Part shown: positions 11,641 to 25,204 of the stretch, piece by piece
Layout of the letters: every line of letters begins with the position of its first letter
Numbering within the stretch: the stretch's first letter is position 1
Source: Doris montereyensis
Lineage: Eukaryota; Mollusca; Gastropoda; Nudibranchia; Dorididae
Reading direction: 5' to 3'
Length of the DNA stretch: 64,000 nucleotides
NCBI GenBank assembly: GCA_037039925.1
Contig: JAXRKP010000147.1
Coordinates: forward strand, 351,001 to 415,000
Notes under the pieces: generated by a model
Told to the model about the DNA's origin: nothing
What the model saw: the letters and a program-made list of their open reading frames with translations, nothing else
The model's database searches: none
Program-made: the position numbers and the translations under genes

Positions 11641-12770
11641 GATAACAAAGTCCTTTTCCTGTGAAATTAGATCTAAAATATTGGAAAGTGAGGCAAGATG
11701 TTTCCGACAAGCAGCCTCCCCAAGCAATGGCAAATAAGATTCAAACTTCCTGGTGACCTCTCGAACCAATGCAAATTTTTCCTCTGAGATGCTGACTTAG
11801 CAGCTGGAATAACAACACGCTGATCTATAGATAGAAGTTACAGGCAAATAATTTTGCTCAGCAATGAGCAGATGGAGAAATCTTAAACCTCACATTGTCA
11901 CACACATACAATGTGTCTGCATGGCAAATTAAAAGCAGTAAAAAAATGACAAGTACATTTCATTGGGTCATCACAACACTACTCACAGTGTGGGTCTTAG
12001 GTGCATTGGATGACTTACATTTCTTGGAGATCTCTAAATAAATTTACAGAAAAGTCTTTGATCCACCACTATTGGGAAAAGCGCGTCCCCATCTTTCACT
12101 GTCATTAGTAGACATATTTCTGATACCGTATGAGTGTTATTCCAAATTCGAGTTGGCGACGTGCAATCATTAATCTGTTGATGAATTATATACTTATTTA
12201 AATGATTCCTTTGAGGAATTTAAAGAGGCTGTGTCTCAATTTAAACAGAGCTCATTAATATTATTTTCAAGTTTCTGCTTCCAGAATGAAAGGAGAGGGG
12301 GTGCTCTCTTGAGTGTCTAATGGGGAAAGAGAATGTGTGTGCGTTTCGTGTAAAACAGAGACAGCTATAATGTCCTTTCTTTTTTTAGATTAATATTACC
12401 CAAGTTAACATCAGGAAAGATATATACATGATGTATGTGCCTCTGGCCTTTTTGTTCTAAGCCTATACCTCACAGTTATTCTTATTATATATAATGCTTC
12501 TCGATTTAAACCAAAAACACTAATATTGATTATAGCCGGAGGTCTCCCAGTAACATCTGACTGGAGAATAAACACCGGAGATAGATTTGTCGGCGACAAC
12601 TGACTGACTACCAAACAACAAGACACTAAGAACCACTGGAAATGCTGATGGCAACTGATGACTTGCCGATTACCGTCAGATTTTTCTGTGATACTTGACG
12701 ATTTGTTGATTAACACCAGATTTTTTGGTGGTAATTGACGCTACCAAAAATGAATAAATGTTGTTTGTTC
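11640..12770. other. Intergenic, nothing recognised
   Basis: No coding similarity. A minus-strand ORF at 12411-12716 shows no known motif and no splice context, so I do not call it. Confidence 0.4.
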
Positions 12771-12779
12771 CATAGTATA

Positions 12780-13560
12780 ACTAGAGCTAGAGTGGTGTAA
12801 TGTCAACACAGCTATAACATCACTACAGCTTGTCAGTTTTGTTTGATGTGTCTGTTAAAGTTCTTTTTATTGCAATAAAAACTCATTTCAATAATAGCTC
12901 TCATTTAAATAAAAAAAATAAATGTATTTTGTTCTAATAACTAACAAGAATATGTTGTGATCATATTTTGTCTTATAGTGGGTGGTTGTTCTGCTGTTAA
13001 GTAGCTACGCTGATGTTACAGTAGCCGTGTTGATGTTATAAGGGAACTTTGTGGAAATTCCTTGTCATCAACCAATCAAAATGCACATTTTATAATACAA
13101 ATGAGTTATATTTATTACAAGTTGGACTATTTTTAGATGTCTTCCAGCACCAGAGGATGATTTATTGATACAAATAGGTTCCTTTTTTTACATGACCTCT
13201 ACTTCTGGTCCTTAGGTAGCCATACTGACGTTAGACTCTAGATGTAATAAAAATCTCTTGTGATTGTGATCATATTATAAATGATATTTTGTCTTAAAGT
13301 GAGTGACTGTTTTGCTGTTAAATGTAGCTAAGCTGATGCTACAGTGGCTGTGTTGTTAAAAGGCAACTTGGGACAATCCAAGGCATCAATCAATTAAAAT
13401 GCAAAGATTATACAAATGGGTCATATTTGTTGTAAGTATGGATTGTATTTAGATATCTTTCAACACCTTGGGATGATTTATTGATACAAATAGGTTTCTT
13501 TCTTCATATATGATCTTTATGTTTGATAAGGATGTAGGTAAGGAATTTGTATTAATGCAT
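12780..13560 (+). repeat. Diverged ~310-bp tandem duplication upstream of the GYP gene
   Basis: Text from about 12955 (ATTTTGTCTTATAGTGGGTG ... GATTTATTGATACAAATAGG, ending near 13190) recurs from about 13283 to 13495, with insertions and 20-25% differences by eye. The preceding 12780-12890 block also resembles 11215-11345 (GAGTGGTGTA..GTCAACA, TTTGACGTGTCTGT). It is a local segmental repeat family. Confidence 0.7.
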
Positions 13561-13634
13561 TCTTAAATCTCTTCCCCCTCCCCATTTTTCATCACAGACA
13601 GTATTTAAGTACTGTATTTCAAAGTGCCAATATA

Positions 13635-16600
13635 ATGGGTAAGTCTTCAAGTTCATCCAGTAGCAGTAGTGATTCTTCTGATGATGACTGGAAACATCTA
13701 CCAAAACATGAAAAGAAGATGCGCAAGAAATGGAAAAAAGAACAGAGAAGGGTAATAGTTTAAAAATGTCAATGTATCAGAATTTGACTTCCTAACTGAA
13801 TAGTGAGAAATTTATTAAATGAAAGAAGTTTAGTCAAGAGCTTCCCTCATGAATCATTTCCCATTTGTTTTCAAATCATGTACGGTATTGATTCATCCCC
13901 TAACCTAGGTTTAAATTAAGGTGAAGTTTACTTTACAACTTATCAGTTTTAGATAAAATGTCATGATTTATATTATCTGATTTAGTAAAAAAAAAATCTC
14001 TGAAAATCTGAATAGTTATCATGATACCTGGATTTGTTTTAATTTATTTTTCACCATCAGCGGTAGGTACATGTTCTTGTAAGGTATAAAATGATTTAAT
14101 TACCGTCAATTTAAATACTTTATGAGCTGACAGAAAATCTCAGTGGTAACTTCTATTTGTGCCTTGTGACTAATATGATGATGACAGTATGATTGTTGTT
14201 TGCTAGGTAGGAGGTTCTGCATAGTGATCCTCTTGAGAACTAGATTTAGATTGTTGCAATGACAGGCGACTCCGCTTCTTTTACTTGGCTGTCCAAGTGA
14301 AGATTAAGCTTTTTTATTAGAATTTTGTCTTGTATTTGATTCATAGAAAATGCTTCTCAACTGTGTACAGATTGTATCAAAGGTTTGTGGAACATAAGCA
14401 GTTGATATCCACTGTAACAGTAGTCGTAGCTGTAGCAGCCACTTTAAACTTATTATACTGTATCTCTGTACTTTTCTAGGCTGTTTGAGATGAGAGAACA
14501 TCCCCCTCCCCCAATGAAAAACCCTAATTTTGTATGCTTAGTGATGTTTGATGAAATCTTTTTTAAATATGTATTTATGAATAATGTTGATACATATCCC
14601 CTGGTATACATATATTTCAATTCAATTCAATGCATTTTATTATCTACGAAATGAACTTTGTTTTTGTTACAGTGAGTACATGTACAATGTATAATAAGCA
14701 TAAATTCCGAATTACAGTGAAACATTTAATTGTACATTACAAGTTTAATTCATGAAACATAGCATGATAATATAACACAATCATTGTGGATCAATATAAA
14801 CATGACAGTGACAACATGACAGTCATAATAGTGGTGATCATGATGGTTTTGATGAGGATGAGGATGTTTAATGATTATGATGACGATATAATTGTAAATA
14901 TTTGAATAAATTTAAATTCTCCTTTCTTTTCACTTTATTTTCTCCCCTTGTCAATCCCATATTACACTGCCATAGATTGATCAAGGGAAAGTGTGCAGGG
15001 GTAAATAAACATTATGATAAATACAATTTTGTTTCCATTTCAGGGCAGAGTTCCTCATGGTTCTGTGGCGGTAAGTGAGATTTGAGTTGAAGAGAATTTT
15101 TTTTCTATTGATAGCAGAGCTGAGAAATGTTTTAAATATAAATACTACCTTCTGAAAAAATCTTTTTATTGCATGCATCATAATATAAACAACAAAAATT
15201 GAAAGAAAGAAAACCAGGGTAAAAAAAAACCAAACTCTTTCTATGAAGAGGCAGATTTGTTATTCTTCAGCTGAAAATTTGTTTTATATTGCATTACTAT
15301 TGTAAAGCTGAATAGAAAGGCTTTTTTGTAGTTCAGCAAAATTCCGTTTAATGTATTTTTGCCTAGGTGTCAGCTTTTGGTTATCCTTTTTCATTCAAAA
15401 TCTTATGTGGTGTGTGTAGCTTTGCTAAAGTTAAGATTCATTCATCAAAATTATTTTGTCAAGATTTTCATTTTGTAAAAATTATCTTCCTTTATCGTTC
15501 TGTCGAATTATTATAATTAAGCAAGAGGCTGGCTGAAGAAGTGGCTCTTATTTAATAGTGCTCTGTTCCTCCATGCTATGTTGTTAGGCTGACCATGGGC
15601 TCATGACTTTCGTTAAAAGGAAGAAATCCAATTGACATATTGTGTTCTTCTGAAATTAAAACTTATTTCGGGCTTGGTTTGCACTCTTCTAATAGAAACA
15701 CTCACATTTAAGTGAAATTTGTTCTTTTATGAAGAAATTTGACTATGCAGGATCTTAATAAACTTTAATTTTGTACCCAGATTTCATGCACATGGAAAAT
15801 ATACCAGCTTCTACAGCGTTGTAAATGGCTGTTGCTTACTAATTATTCAGCTCTCAAAGAACATATTGTTCGTTACTGTTTAATCTGGTTAGGTTGTGTT
15901 GCTTTCATTAAGCATGGTATTTTTAATGTTATTTTACTTTCCTCTTGAAGCCTTGGCATGGAGGTCCTGCATGGTACCCACCTGCCAAGACTGGCAAGCA
16001 TGGAAAACATGGAAAACAGGGAAAAAAAAGGGAAAGTCATGGGCTACCCCAGTACCGGTGTTGCTCCTGGATATAATCCTGCATGTCCACAGACTGGATA
16101 CCCTGCCGGGTCTGGATACCCTGCCGGGTCAGGATACCCTGCCGGGCCTGGATACCCTGCCGGGCCTGGACACCAGCCACCTCCACCCGGCTATCCAGCC
16201 GGGGCTACCAACCACCACTACAGCCGCATTATCCCCCTGGAGGTTACCCAGCTGGTGGTGTGCCACCGCCGCAACAGTACCCTAACCCTCAGTATCCCCG
16301 CTGGGGGTGCTGCATATGGACAGCCTGGTGCTCCTCAGGGGCCTTTCCAAGGTAGACCCATATTATCATTTTATTTTAAACTCTATTATTATAACACTCA
16401 TATCTTTCATCCTCTTTGCATAATTTTTGTTTAAATTTGTGACTACTTTTTCCTCCTGCCCCAGCTCTTTCTGCATTTTGAGTTTTCATAGCTGTTGGTT
16501 TCTGGCACTAAGTAGGCCAGCATGGAATCACTAACTACAATGTCTTTTAAGAAAATATATTATCAAAAGAAGTAAGAGTGTACCAAAATGTGAGCAACTA

Positions 16601-19600
16601 AGGATATGTTACCATGGACCGTAAACATAGACCGCATGCAAGTTGCGCCACTGAAGGCGTGCGTAGTGGTAAACATAAACTATGCTTAAGTCCCACGCAT
16701 GCGCAATATAGTCTAAAAAGCCTGCGCAACTTGCACCTGTGAAAAGCTGTACTAACACTAGTTATGCATGAATTTTGTCAATGTCAAAATAAAAGGAGGA
16801 AAAAAGTTTGATTTCTAAATTGAAAAGAAAAGAATTTCAACATGACTGCTGGTTATTCTTTATGTTTTTCTTCATCTCATGGGTCTTTTTTGTAGTTGTA
16901 GGAGTAAGCTGACTTGGTCTAGATCTAGTTTTTAAATTAAACGATTTTTTCCCCCAAAATATGTAGATCGAGGTGCAGGTTAAAAGGGCCTACTATAAAA
17001 GCTATTATTCGACTTGAAAGTAGGTCTAGTCATAGACCTCATGAGACCCAAATTCATGTAGGTTCAAAATTTGAAGTAAATTGAAGATTTTTCTTTCTTT
17101 GAAGAAGGCGACAGAGACAGAAGACGAAAAAATTGAAGAAAGACGGAGAAGATGAAAATATTGATGAAATGTGGTAAAGACGGAGAATATGAACAAATTT
17201 AAGAAAGACGGAGAAGAGGAAAAGATTTGAAGAAAGACGGAGAAGAGAAAAAGATTTGAAGAAAGACGGAGAAGATGAAAAAATTGAAGAAAGATGGAGA
17301 AGACAAAACAATTGAAGAAAGACGGAGAAGACGAAAAAGGTCAAATAAGGGGATAAATATCTTAAAGAAATTAAAGATAATGACGAGGATAAGCAAGTGA
17401 AGACAATGGTAATGAAAATGAAAAGGACGAACAGAAGAGGAGAGAAGAGAGGATTGCGAGATTAACATGTCAGTTTCCATGTTGAGGTTATGTTTATGGA
17501 TTGGTGTGATGTGGATGAGTAGACCTAATTTCAGCAGAAAGCTGAGCAAGTGTTTGACCTAGATTGGTAAAGGTAGACCGAGAAAGCTCTCAATTTTTTT
17601 ATCTTTATCTCTCCCAACATGTGGAAGGGATGTCCTTCTGAGAAATTTTTCGCATTTGAAAGTATTAGATTTATGCCGTAAAATATTCTTCGTCTGAACT
17701 CAAATCTCAAATGAGGTTTGAAATCGATTGAATCTGATTTCGAATGTAGACTCCTCAAAGGAAATGTTATCATTAGGGGCAATATATATATGCGTGGTAA
17801 GTCAAATACAACTGATCACTTATAGACCGCGACCACTGCCCTGATGCAGCTAGTTTCGAGCTCACTTTAGACATGCCCAGTTTTTGTTCACCGGCCGGCG
17901 CAAAATAGTTACGCACATTTGCGTGTGACTGGCTGTGCCAGGCGCTACTTGTGCACGACTTATGTTTACGTCCCCATAACAATAACACTTCAAAGTAGAA
18001 CAGCGTTGCTGTTAGTATATACCACTACATTTGTTAACTTGCAATTGTGGATACACCCACAGTATGCTAGAAAATGACTTGCAGAAATTGATTGCCTGTT
18101 TTTAGCAATAGACATCTGTGCCCGACACTCAATACTGGCTTTGGGGGGGGGGGGGGGGGTGTTATACACTCAGGATATTTCAAATGTTGCTTGGTAAAAA
18201 GCAGTACACATCTGTGTGAATATGTAGATTTTATCTGACAAAGAGTTATTAATTGCACAGTCCAATCTAACTAGAATTGCTGTTGTCTTTGCTTATAAAG
18301 CAAACATACTGTTTAAGAAAAGATCATCTATGTTGATGCAAAATTATATTGCCCTTTCCAAGCAAATTGTCTTGTAGAGTTATTCATTACAATTTTTGAT
18401 GGTGTTGTATTTCCTCCTCACACCTTCCCTTGCGCTCTTCATCAATTTATTTACCATTTTTGCATACTGTTGTCAGTGTTGACATATTAATACTTTCCAT
18501 GGCCAAAAGGATATATACTATATATTTTTAAAATTGCTTTATAATCAGTTTTGACAACTTAAGCTTCTGAGGTCTCGGTCTTTTGTTGTTGTTTTTTGAA
18601 AATCTTTATTATTGTTACTGATACCCTTTTGATAGCAACGACTTCTTGCATCTCAGTCCATGAAAGTTAAGGTTATTTGCTTATGTCATTTGTGAAATAT
18701 TCTAGTAATGAAAATCATTTCTAGAAGGAATTTTTTTCCACAGAAGCGCGGGCGGTGCTGGTGGGTCCTACTTCTTTCACTTATCTTTCATCTTGCTGTT
18801 TCTTTTAATTCACCCTGAGATCACTGCAATGGTGGACGGGGTCAATTTCAATTTATATAATAATAAAAATAAGAATAAAATACATGTCTATAACGCTCAT
18901 CATCACTAGATCGACCTCTGAGTCTGAGTGCTTTACAGTGACATGTCATAGTACAGACAACACATAAAGAATGTCCTGATTTCAATGCAAGAAAATTTTA
19001 AAATTGTGTGCTGCAAACGGAAATAAAATAATTTAAATAAAATTACAAGAGGGGTAAAGTACAAAAATAATAATAATTACATGTATACAGCTTAAGCTAT
19101 TTATTAACAATGCATGTACAATTAGTTTGGTGGGTATGCATTCAAAAATAGGTGGTGTTTTAAAGATTTTTTGAAGGACTTAAAGAGTTTACTTGATTTG
19201 ATCTCCCGAGGCAGACTGTTCCAAACTTTTGGGGCTGAGAATTCAAAAGCTTGCTCACCGTAGGATTTAAGACACATTCTTGGAAGTTCTAAAATTGTGT
19301 CATTTGAGGAGTGCAAATTTCTTATGGGGGTCTTTTTACGTAAAAGTTCAGTTAGAATCAGTGAGGCATTTGTATGTTAATGTGGCAATTTTATATTCAA
19401 TTCTTTGCTTCACGGGAAGCCAGTGGAAGGATTGGAGAAGTGGTGAGACGTGATCAAATTTTTTCTGTTTGAAAATAATTTTGGCAGCGAAGTTTTGAAT
19501 TCTTTGTAGCTTTCTCAGCCTTTCAGAAGGGAGACCAAAAATAAAATAAATGAAACCGATAAATTCATAGAAGCCTGGAACATAAATGTCAGCTATGTAA

Positions 19601-22600
19601 ACAGTTGTGGTCTGTTGAAAATTATGCAAACGCACATGCCTGAGTTCAGAAGTATGAGTGCACCTTCATGGAATTTACAAATGATGTAAAGTGTCAAGGG
19701 AGGTAAAAAACAAAGCAGATTTTGTAATGAAAAGACAGAATGTTCTTCTTCGTTGCTCTATTAGATTTTTAAAAATGGCTTGGTGTGGAATCATTTCACA
19801 TAATTATTTTGATTTGGATAAAGGGTTTTCAAGGTTTTGATTCATGACTTCATATATTGGTCTTCTTTTCTGTTCTCAGCGCCACCAGGCGGCAACCCCC
19901 TTCAGGATATCCTCCTCGTAAGTTTTGATTGAAATGCATGCTGTCATAAGAGGTTGACAGTTTTAACATTTTAATAACTGAATTAATCAAAAGGCTTAGA
20001 AATCTCTTTTGTGTCCTCAAGGAAATTTATTGTTATGATTTTAATATGGCAAATTAGTTTTGTCTACCCCTCTTACCATTTCTGGTTTTGTTTGCTGGTG
20101 AAATATGTTTCCTGTGAATAGCAATATGTGGGCTTTATTCTTTTGTGTCGAGGTTTTGTCACTTTTAACATTTATAGGGTTGATAAAAGAAAAATCAAGA
20201 TATATTGCTCGAAAACTTTTAACTTTCATTGTTGGTTTGTTTTCATGGAAAAACAGTAAATATCATTATTACACTTGGAAAACAAAAATGTAGATGGATA
20301 AGGATCTTTTTCTTTAGGTGAATGTTTTTGTAATTACTTAATATAGACAATTTTAACCACTACCATTATACCCTGCAGGTCTAAATTAGCTGAAAAAATA
20401 TGATTAAAAAAAATATCATGGTTGCCATGGAAATGCCTCCATCTTAGATTTTCCTTGCGAAAATGCCTACAACTTCATTTCGAATGGGCTGTTTCAGTTA
20501 TGAACAAACTTGGCTATAACTTTGGACACATGTAATTCGGTTCAATAGCTATCCGCACCCGGTAGCTTTTTTGATAAATTAAATTGTTTTCACTTTATGA
20601 ATTTTTTGAAAATGCATATAGTATAGTAACCTTTCAATTTTTGACAAAATTTAATCACACAAAAATTCTATGACTTAAGTAATTATGCAAATTTGAAGGA
20701 GAAAAACTGGATAAAGAAAAGCCTCATCCAATGGGACCAACCTGTGAATAAATTAACATGAATCTTACAACTCCTTCGATTCATAATCCTCATGTTAAAA
20801 TTAAGACACAGACAGACAAGGATAAAAATTCATAGCCAGAGTGCTTGTTTTGGAAAAGTCATCAGCTGTGTGAAAAATTTATTTGAGAAAAAGGGACACC
20901 TGGAAACCATTAAGCTCTTTAACACGAAGACCCAAAGTCCCATTGGATACGGCCAATGCCATACAGGCGGGCAATAAAATTGTTCACACCTTTGTCCCTA
21001 GATCACAATGAGCGCCCGATCTAAAGAAGCCAGGTGATTGCATGCCACTAACGACATCAAGAAATAGATGTGGACGGAGTCTGGAAGACTTCAATTCTAA
21101 TTGCTCGATGATAAACCAGTGATCCAATGGGATAAAGGATGTGCTGTACAGTGGGTGGAGTTATGAAGAGAAGATTGGTCAACGTTTAGTACATTAGGGC
21201 CTACCATGGATAGGTAAAGAAGGGCGGTTGCAATGCATGGCCCATTGTTGACGGGTATAATCCCTATTAGCGATCGGATTACATGTATGATAAAAAAATC
21301 AATATTTAATCAATTACAGACATATTTTCTGATACTTTGAAGAAAAAAATACCTGCCGTTAGACCGGACTTTTAGGTGAAAATCTTGGTTTTGAGAGGGG
21401 CAATTTAAATAGAAAAAATTGGTTTCACTGAGATTGCGGGCATTTAGACGAAACAGGCATTTAGATGGTCACTACTGTATGTATATATATATATACTTAT
21501 ATGTATATATTGTAAGTCCTGGTCTTGTGGCACCACCTTTTGTCACTGCCTCATATATATATATGAGGCAGTGACAAAAGGTGGTGCCACAAGACCAAGA
21601 CTTACAAAATGTTTAAAGTGCATTGTTCTATTTCCATTCTTTGATTTTTTCAACCATTAAACCAAAAGATGATATATCCAGGATATACTTGTCATAATTT
21701 GGATTGAAATAAATAATTAATGTATTTATATAGTGTTAGTTTTTAGTATAAAATCAGCTATTTTGAGCAGATAAAAATCTGGATCATCTTCACATGTTTT
21801 AAAAGGGGTTAATTTAACGATTATCGTTATTGTTCATCATTGTGTTTGGTATTATCTTTAAAGTAGATTGAATGTTGATGAAAATCATCGGTAGGTCGTC
21901 TTTTTACAGAAAATAGCATTTAATAGACCAGTTTAAAAAGTCAATATGTCAGTCATGATGCAGCTTTCCATATCTCAGTCTCCCTGGGGTATATCGTCAT
22001 CGGCCATACTTTTTTAGCAACTAGTTGCATTGATCTTTGGTTTCAGATTTATATCGTTTTATTGTGAAGACACATTCCGACAATATCCCACATATGTCAG
22101 CCGTAACGGAGACAAAAATTAAACCAAGCACGCATTTTTCGGCAATACTCGGCTCCAAAGAAAGATCGAAACTGCCGATTCTAGTTTAGGGGAAAAGAAA
22201 GATTCCATAAACTACCAAGAACGAGTTTCTTGTCTGATCAAAAGGGGGACATTGTGTTGAGAGTCGTAAATGACGTAACAAATTGACAAACCGCATCAGG
22301 ACTGACATATTGACTTTTTAAACTACTATCAAATGCCGTTTTCTGTAAAAAGACCGACCTACCGACAACTTTCATCAACAATCAATCTACTTTAATGATA
22401 GTATCAAACAAACTGATGAATGCTAATCGTTAGATTGGCCCACTTTAACCACGTGTGAAGATGACCCAGATTGTTAACTCCTCAAAATAGCTGATTTTAC
22501 GCTAAAAGCTAACACAACAAAGATATATTAATAATTTTTCTTAATCCAAATTACATGTTTATCCTGGACATATCATCTTCTGGTTTAATGGTTAAAAAAT

Positions 22601-22765
22601 CAAAGAATGGAAATAAAACAATACATTTTAAACATTTTGTAAGTGCTGGTCTTGTGGCACCACCTTTTGTCACTGCCTCATATATATAAAACAATTATTA
22701 TATTATAGAATAATGAAATCAAAATATAATTTCTTTCTTGTCTGCTTTCCACAGAATATCGTTGA
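13635..22765 (+). CDS. Small Ser-rich/basic, Gly-Tyr-Pro-rich protein, five exons
   Basis: Not a family I can name. Proposed coding exons are 13635-13751, 15044-15070, 15951-16351, 19880-19917 and 22755-22765, all with GT/AG borders. The start is MGKS followed by nine Ser, an acidic SSDDDWKHL block and a Lys/Arg run (KKMRKKWKKEQRR). Exon 3 encodes GKHGKHGKQ-type repeats, then GYPAG repeats and PPGGYPAGGVPPPQQYPNPQYP. The last exons give a Pro/Gly tail ending GYPPQYR-stop. Exon 3 needs three one-base corrections (A8 run near 16022, G4 at 16201, C4 near 16296) and exon 4 one more, to keep a single frame. It looks like a low-complexity Pro-rich protein; membrane or signal segments are absent. 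Function unknown. Confidence 0.68.
13752..15043 (+). other. Intron 1 of the GYP gene
   Basis: AT-rich, with no element recognised and no coding frames with motifs. The polypyrimidine tract TTTGTTTCCATTTCAG gives a strong acceptor at its end. Confidence 0.6.
17095..17345 (+). repeat. Purine-rich ~32-bp tandem repeat
   Basis: GAAGAAAGACGGAGAAGA followed by GAAAAAATT-type units, six to seven degenerate copies. Phe/Ser-rich frames on the minus strand are by-products. Confidence 0.85.
18757..18845 (+). repeat. Dispersed repeat, ~85 bp (copy 2)
   Basis: Copy of the repeat at 2225-2310. It is followed by an ATA-rich stretch and TCTATAACGCTCATCATCAC, wording that often marks 3' tails of interspersed repeats (compare TTTCTATAGCGCCC at 28214). 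Confidence 0.7.
19120..19625 (-). pseudogene. 3' end of a CR1/Jockey-like non-LTR RT
   Basis: On the minus strand, LRKLQRIQNFAAKIIF and then SFHWLPVKQRIEYKIATLTYK (19360-19500) are followed, in another frame, by YGEQAFEFSAPKVWNSLPRE and SFKKSLKHHLF (19122-19270). This is the well-known C-terminal signature of CR1/L2/Jockey-type reverse transcriptases. RT motifs upstream are missing, so this is a 5'-truncated dead copy. Confidence 0.82.
20660..21360 (+). repeat. 700-bp dispersed repeat (copy 1)
   Basis: Matches 44275-44975 over nearly its whole length (for example GATACGGCCAATGCCA, CAGGTGATTGCATGCCAC, GGATGTGCTGTACAGTG, CATTGTTGACGGG), at roughly 85% identity by eye. It has no coding capacity. 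The right side continues to GGTCACTACTGTA at 21465-21477, which resembles a CAGT-type transposon end. Confidence 0.85.
21512..21605. repeat. Near-perfect 94-bp palindrome at the left end of the foldback element
   Basis: Two arms of about 40 bp (GTAAGTCCTGGTCTTG... and its reverse complement ending CAAGACCAAGACTTAC) meet at a central TATATATATA. One mismatch is seen. The right arm continues into the long foldback element. Confidence 0.93.
21550..22690. mobile_element. Foldback element with ~400-bp inverted arms
   Basis: The left arm (21550-21965) and right arm (about 22280-22690) are inverted copies. Examples are ACCAGTTTAAAAAGTCAATATGTCAGTC against GACATATTGACTTTTTAAAC, and TCAAAGAATGGAAATA against its complement near 21640. 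Outer ends are GAGGCAGTGACAAAAGG and its complement, bounded by TATATA. The 320-bp centre has no ORF. This is a non-autonomous DNA element with long terminal inverted repeats; the superfamily is not determined. Confidence 0.88.
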
Positions 22766-25200
22766 AACGCTGGACATATCATACCATGGGCATCATGATG
22801 TCTTACTTTTTCATTATGCAAATCTTTCTTTTAGCCCTTCCAATTATTAATCAACTAGATATGTCAACATGGTAACAATTTCTTTAATCTTGCTTAGAAG
22901 TACTATTATTCATCAAATATTGAAAATGTTGATGTAATGTTTGAAGTTGGATAGCTTCTGTACAGTAATATTTTTACTGATTTATTTATTAATTTTTTGC
23001 AATGGGTTTTTGTCAAATTTTGCTAATTCTTTCTGGTTTTGTAATCTGCTTTAAGTTTAAGTATGGTCATTGTATGTGTTGAATGATTTAACAGTCAATG
23101 AAGTATCAGAGATTTTATCTAATTTTGTTTTCACCATATGTCTGTTCAGAGTTAAACATCTTATATTTTTGCTAAAAGCCTATTTATTAAACCAACTGGT
23201 TGTCTCATGTACAATGTACAGAAATGAAATAGCCATGTTGTCTGTTATACATCCCACATTATAACTGAATAAGGGCAACAAAAATATTATCTTGTGCTTT
23301 TGTCATTGGATATGATGTCTCAATTTTATGCTGTTTAAAACTAAACTGCATCAATTCATTTATTTGAGAAATATAGCCAGAATATGACTATGACGAAAAT
23401 ACTTTGATCTTATTTTCTAACAATCTGAAAGCAAAACAGATAAAGATTGACTTCTTGCCACAGAGGACTAAACCATAGGTTTTTGTTTGTTTTACATATA
23501 AGAAAAGAAAGACAAATGTTGCAGGGAATCACAATTTTGTTATTTTTATGGGGAAATTACTGCAAATAATAAACGTCAAATTTGATGAAATTTGTTTTCT
23601 TAATTTGAAGTTTGTTCTGGTTGCTGTTAAAGTAGGATGACTTCTGAGTTTGGAATATTGAATATTTTACTGCTGCTATTGTAAAATCCCTCAAAATATG
23701 CATTTATGTTCCTGATCATGTAGAATTGTAGATGGTATCTAACGCATCAAATCACTTATTTTACTTTTACATTGCATGTGCTTTTACATAAAAATGATAG
23801 TACCTGAATCTATTATCATTGTTTCTTACAAATTCCCTAGTCTTTATAAATGACTCACAATTTTTATGAGTCTCAATAACCTTTATTGTATTTACATTCA
23901 AGTATTGGGTAGGAGGGATGAGATGACACAGTTACTGAAATGATGATTTTCTATATTGAACGTTCAAAGTACAATGTTCATCAAGCTGGAAATAAAATAT
24001 AAAAGTAATAACACTGTAATGTTTTAAATTTACAAGTACCAAAGACAGGGTGTCATTCATTGAAGGGTTTTGAAATTTTTACAGGATATATTTGTTGAGA
24101 TAAAGACATATATGATATATTTATTTTTTAATGATTACAGTAATATTAAAGACTATTTCCGACAGAAATTGTACTTGTGAAATAAATTTAAAAAAAAATT
24201 AGTTGGTACATAATGTATCAGTTGTTTTCTTTAGAAGGTTCTTTAAATAGTAGGGACAAATTTTGTTTTTGGTTGTGTGTGTTAAATTCTCATGAGGGAA
24301 TATTGTATAATTTTGTGAAATATTATACTGCTTACAAGCTTACATGTTCTTATCTCTTCTTTTATGATTATTCATTTTTCTGTATTTTATCCTTCTTAAA
24401 CTTCTTATACCATTCCTTACAGAGAGATGTATTACCTCATCATTAATAAATATCAAATCCTTTTGATTTTGACTTGTCCATTTCTTTCCATCACAAAGTG
24501 CAAGATTGAGAAAACTAGTATGAGCATAAGAAATAAAATGACACTGCCTACTGTCAATGTCATTGATTTAATTATTAAACTGTTAAAATTTAGATGCACT
24601 ATAATTTTTTTCTAGCCTTTAACATATCACTGGTTCTGTAGTCTGTTCAAAGATCTTTGTGTATCACACTGTTTATAATATCTCATGGCATGTTGAATGT
24701 GTCTCCATGTTTCTAGTTTTAATGTGAATACATGTGCCTAAATTTTTGTTATTTTGAACTTTGATATAAAAAAAAAAGTGTCTCTTTCATCTTTGGTAAA
24801 GAGAAATCTTGGTTATACAATATATACTATTATAACACAAATCTTCTTTTTTGAATTGATTTGTTAACTTCTTTTTTCCTTTACATACGCTGTGATACCA
24901 TGCTCTAAATAAGAAATTTCATGAGAAAGGATGAATAAATATTTAAAAAGGGCGTTTTTTTTTACACATTTTCATGTTCAATTCTTTTTGTAATATTTTT
25001 CCCCTCTCTGTGTTTATGTATGTATAGTGTATGTGTGTGTCACTCCTACAAGTGCTAGCTCACCAAATTTATATAGTTTATTCCATATCAAACCATTTCG
25101 TCCAATAGTCCTGTCCTCTCTAGGAAATGAGGGCCAAAGTGTTGGAAAGTTTTTTGAGTTATTTCGGAAGTTAACAAAATTAAATATTCTACTCAAACCC
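22766..25200 (+). other. 3' UTR/flank of the GYP gene
   Basis: AT-rich, with no recognised genes. Several AATAAA-like signals occur (for example near 24509), so the transcript end cannot be fixed. Small ORFs have no motif. Confidence 0.4.
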
Positions 25201-25204
25201 CTGA

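Larger units (their letters stand above)
16352..19879 (+). other. Intron 3 of the GYP gene
   Basis: A 3.5 kb intron holding a purine-rich repeat (17095-17345), a G-run (18142-18160), a dispersed repeat (18757-18845) and the 3' end of a non-LTR element (19120-19620). At 16620-16740 two GCATGC/TGCGCAACTTGCA-like blocks form an imperfect inverted pair. Confidence 0.55.

Noticed and set aside
12411..12716. 101-residue minus-strand ORF
   Set aside because: No motif, biased composition or splice context; expected by chance at this length.
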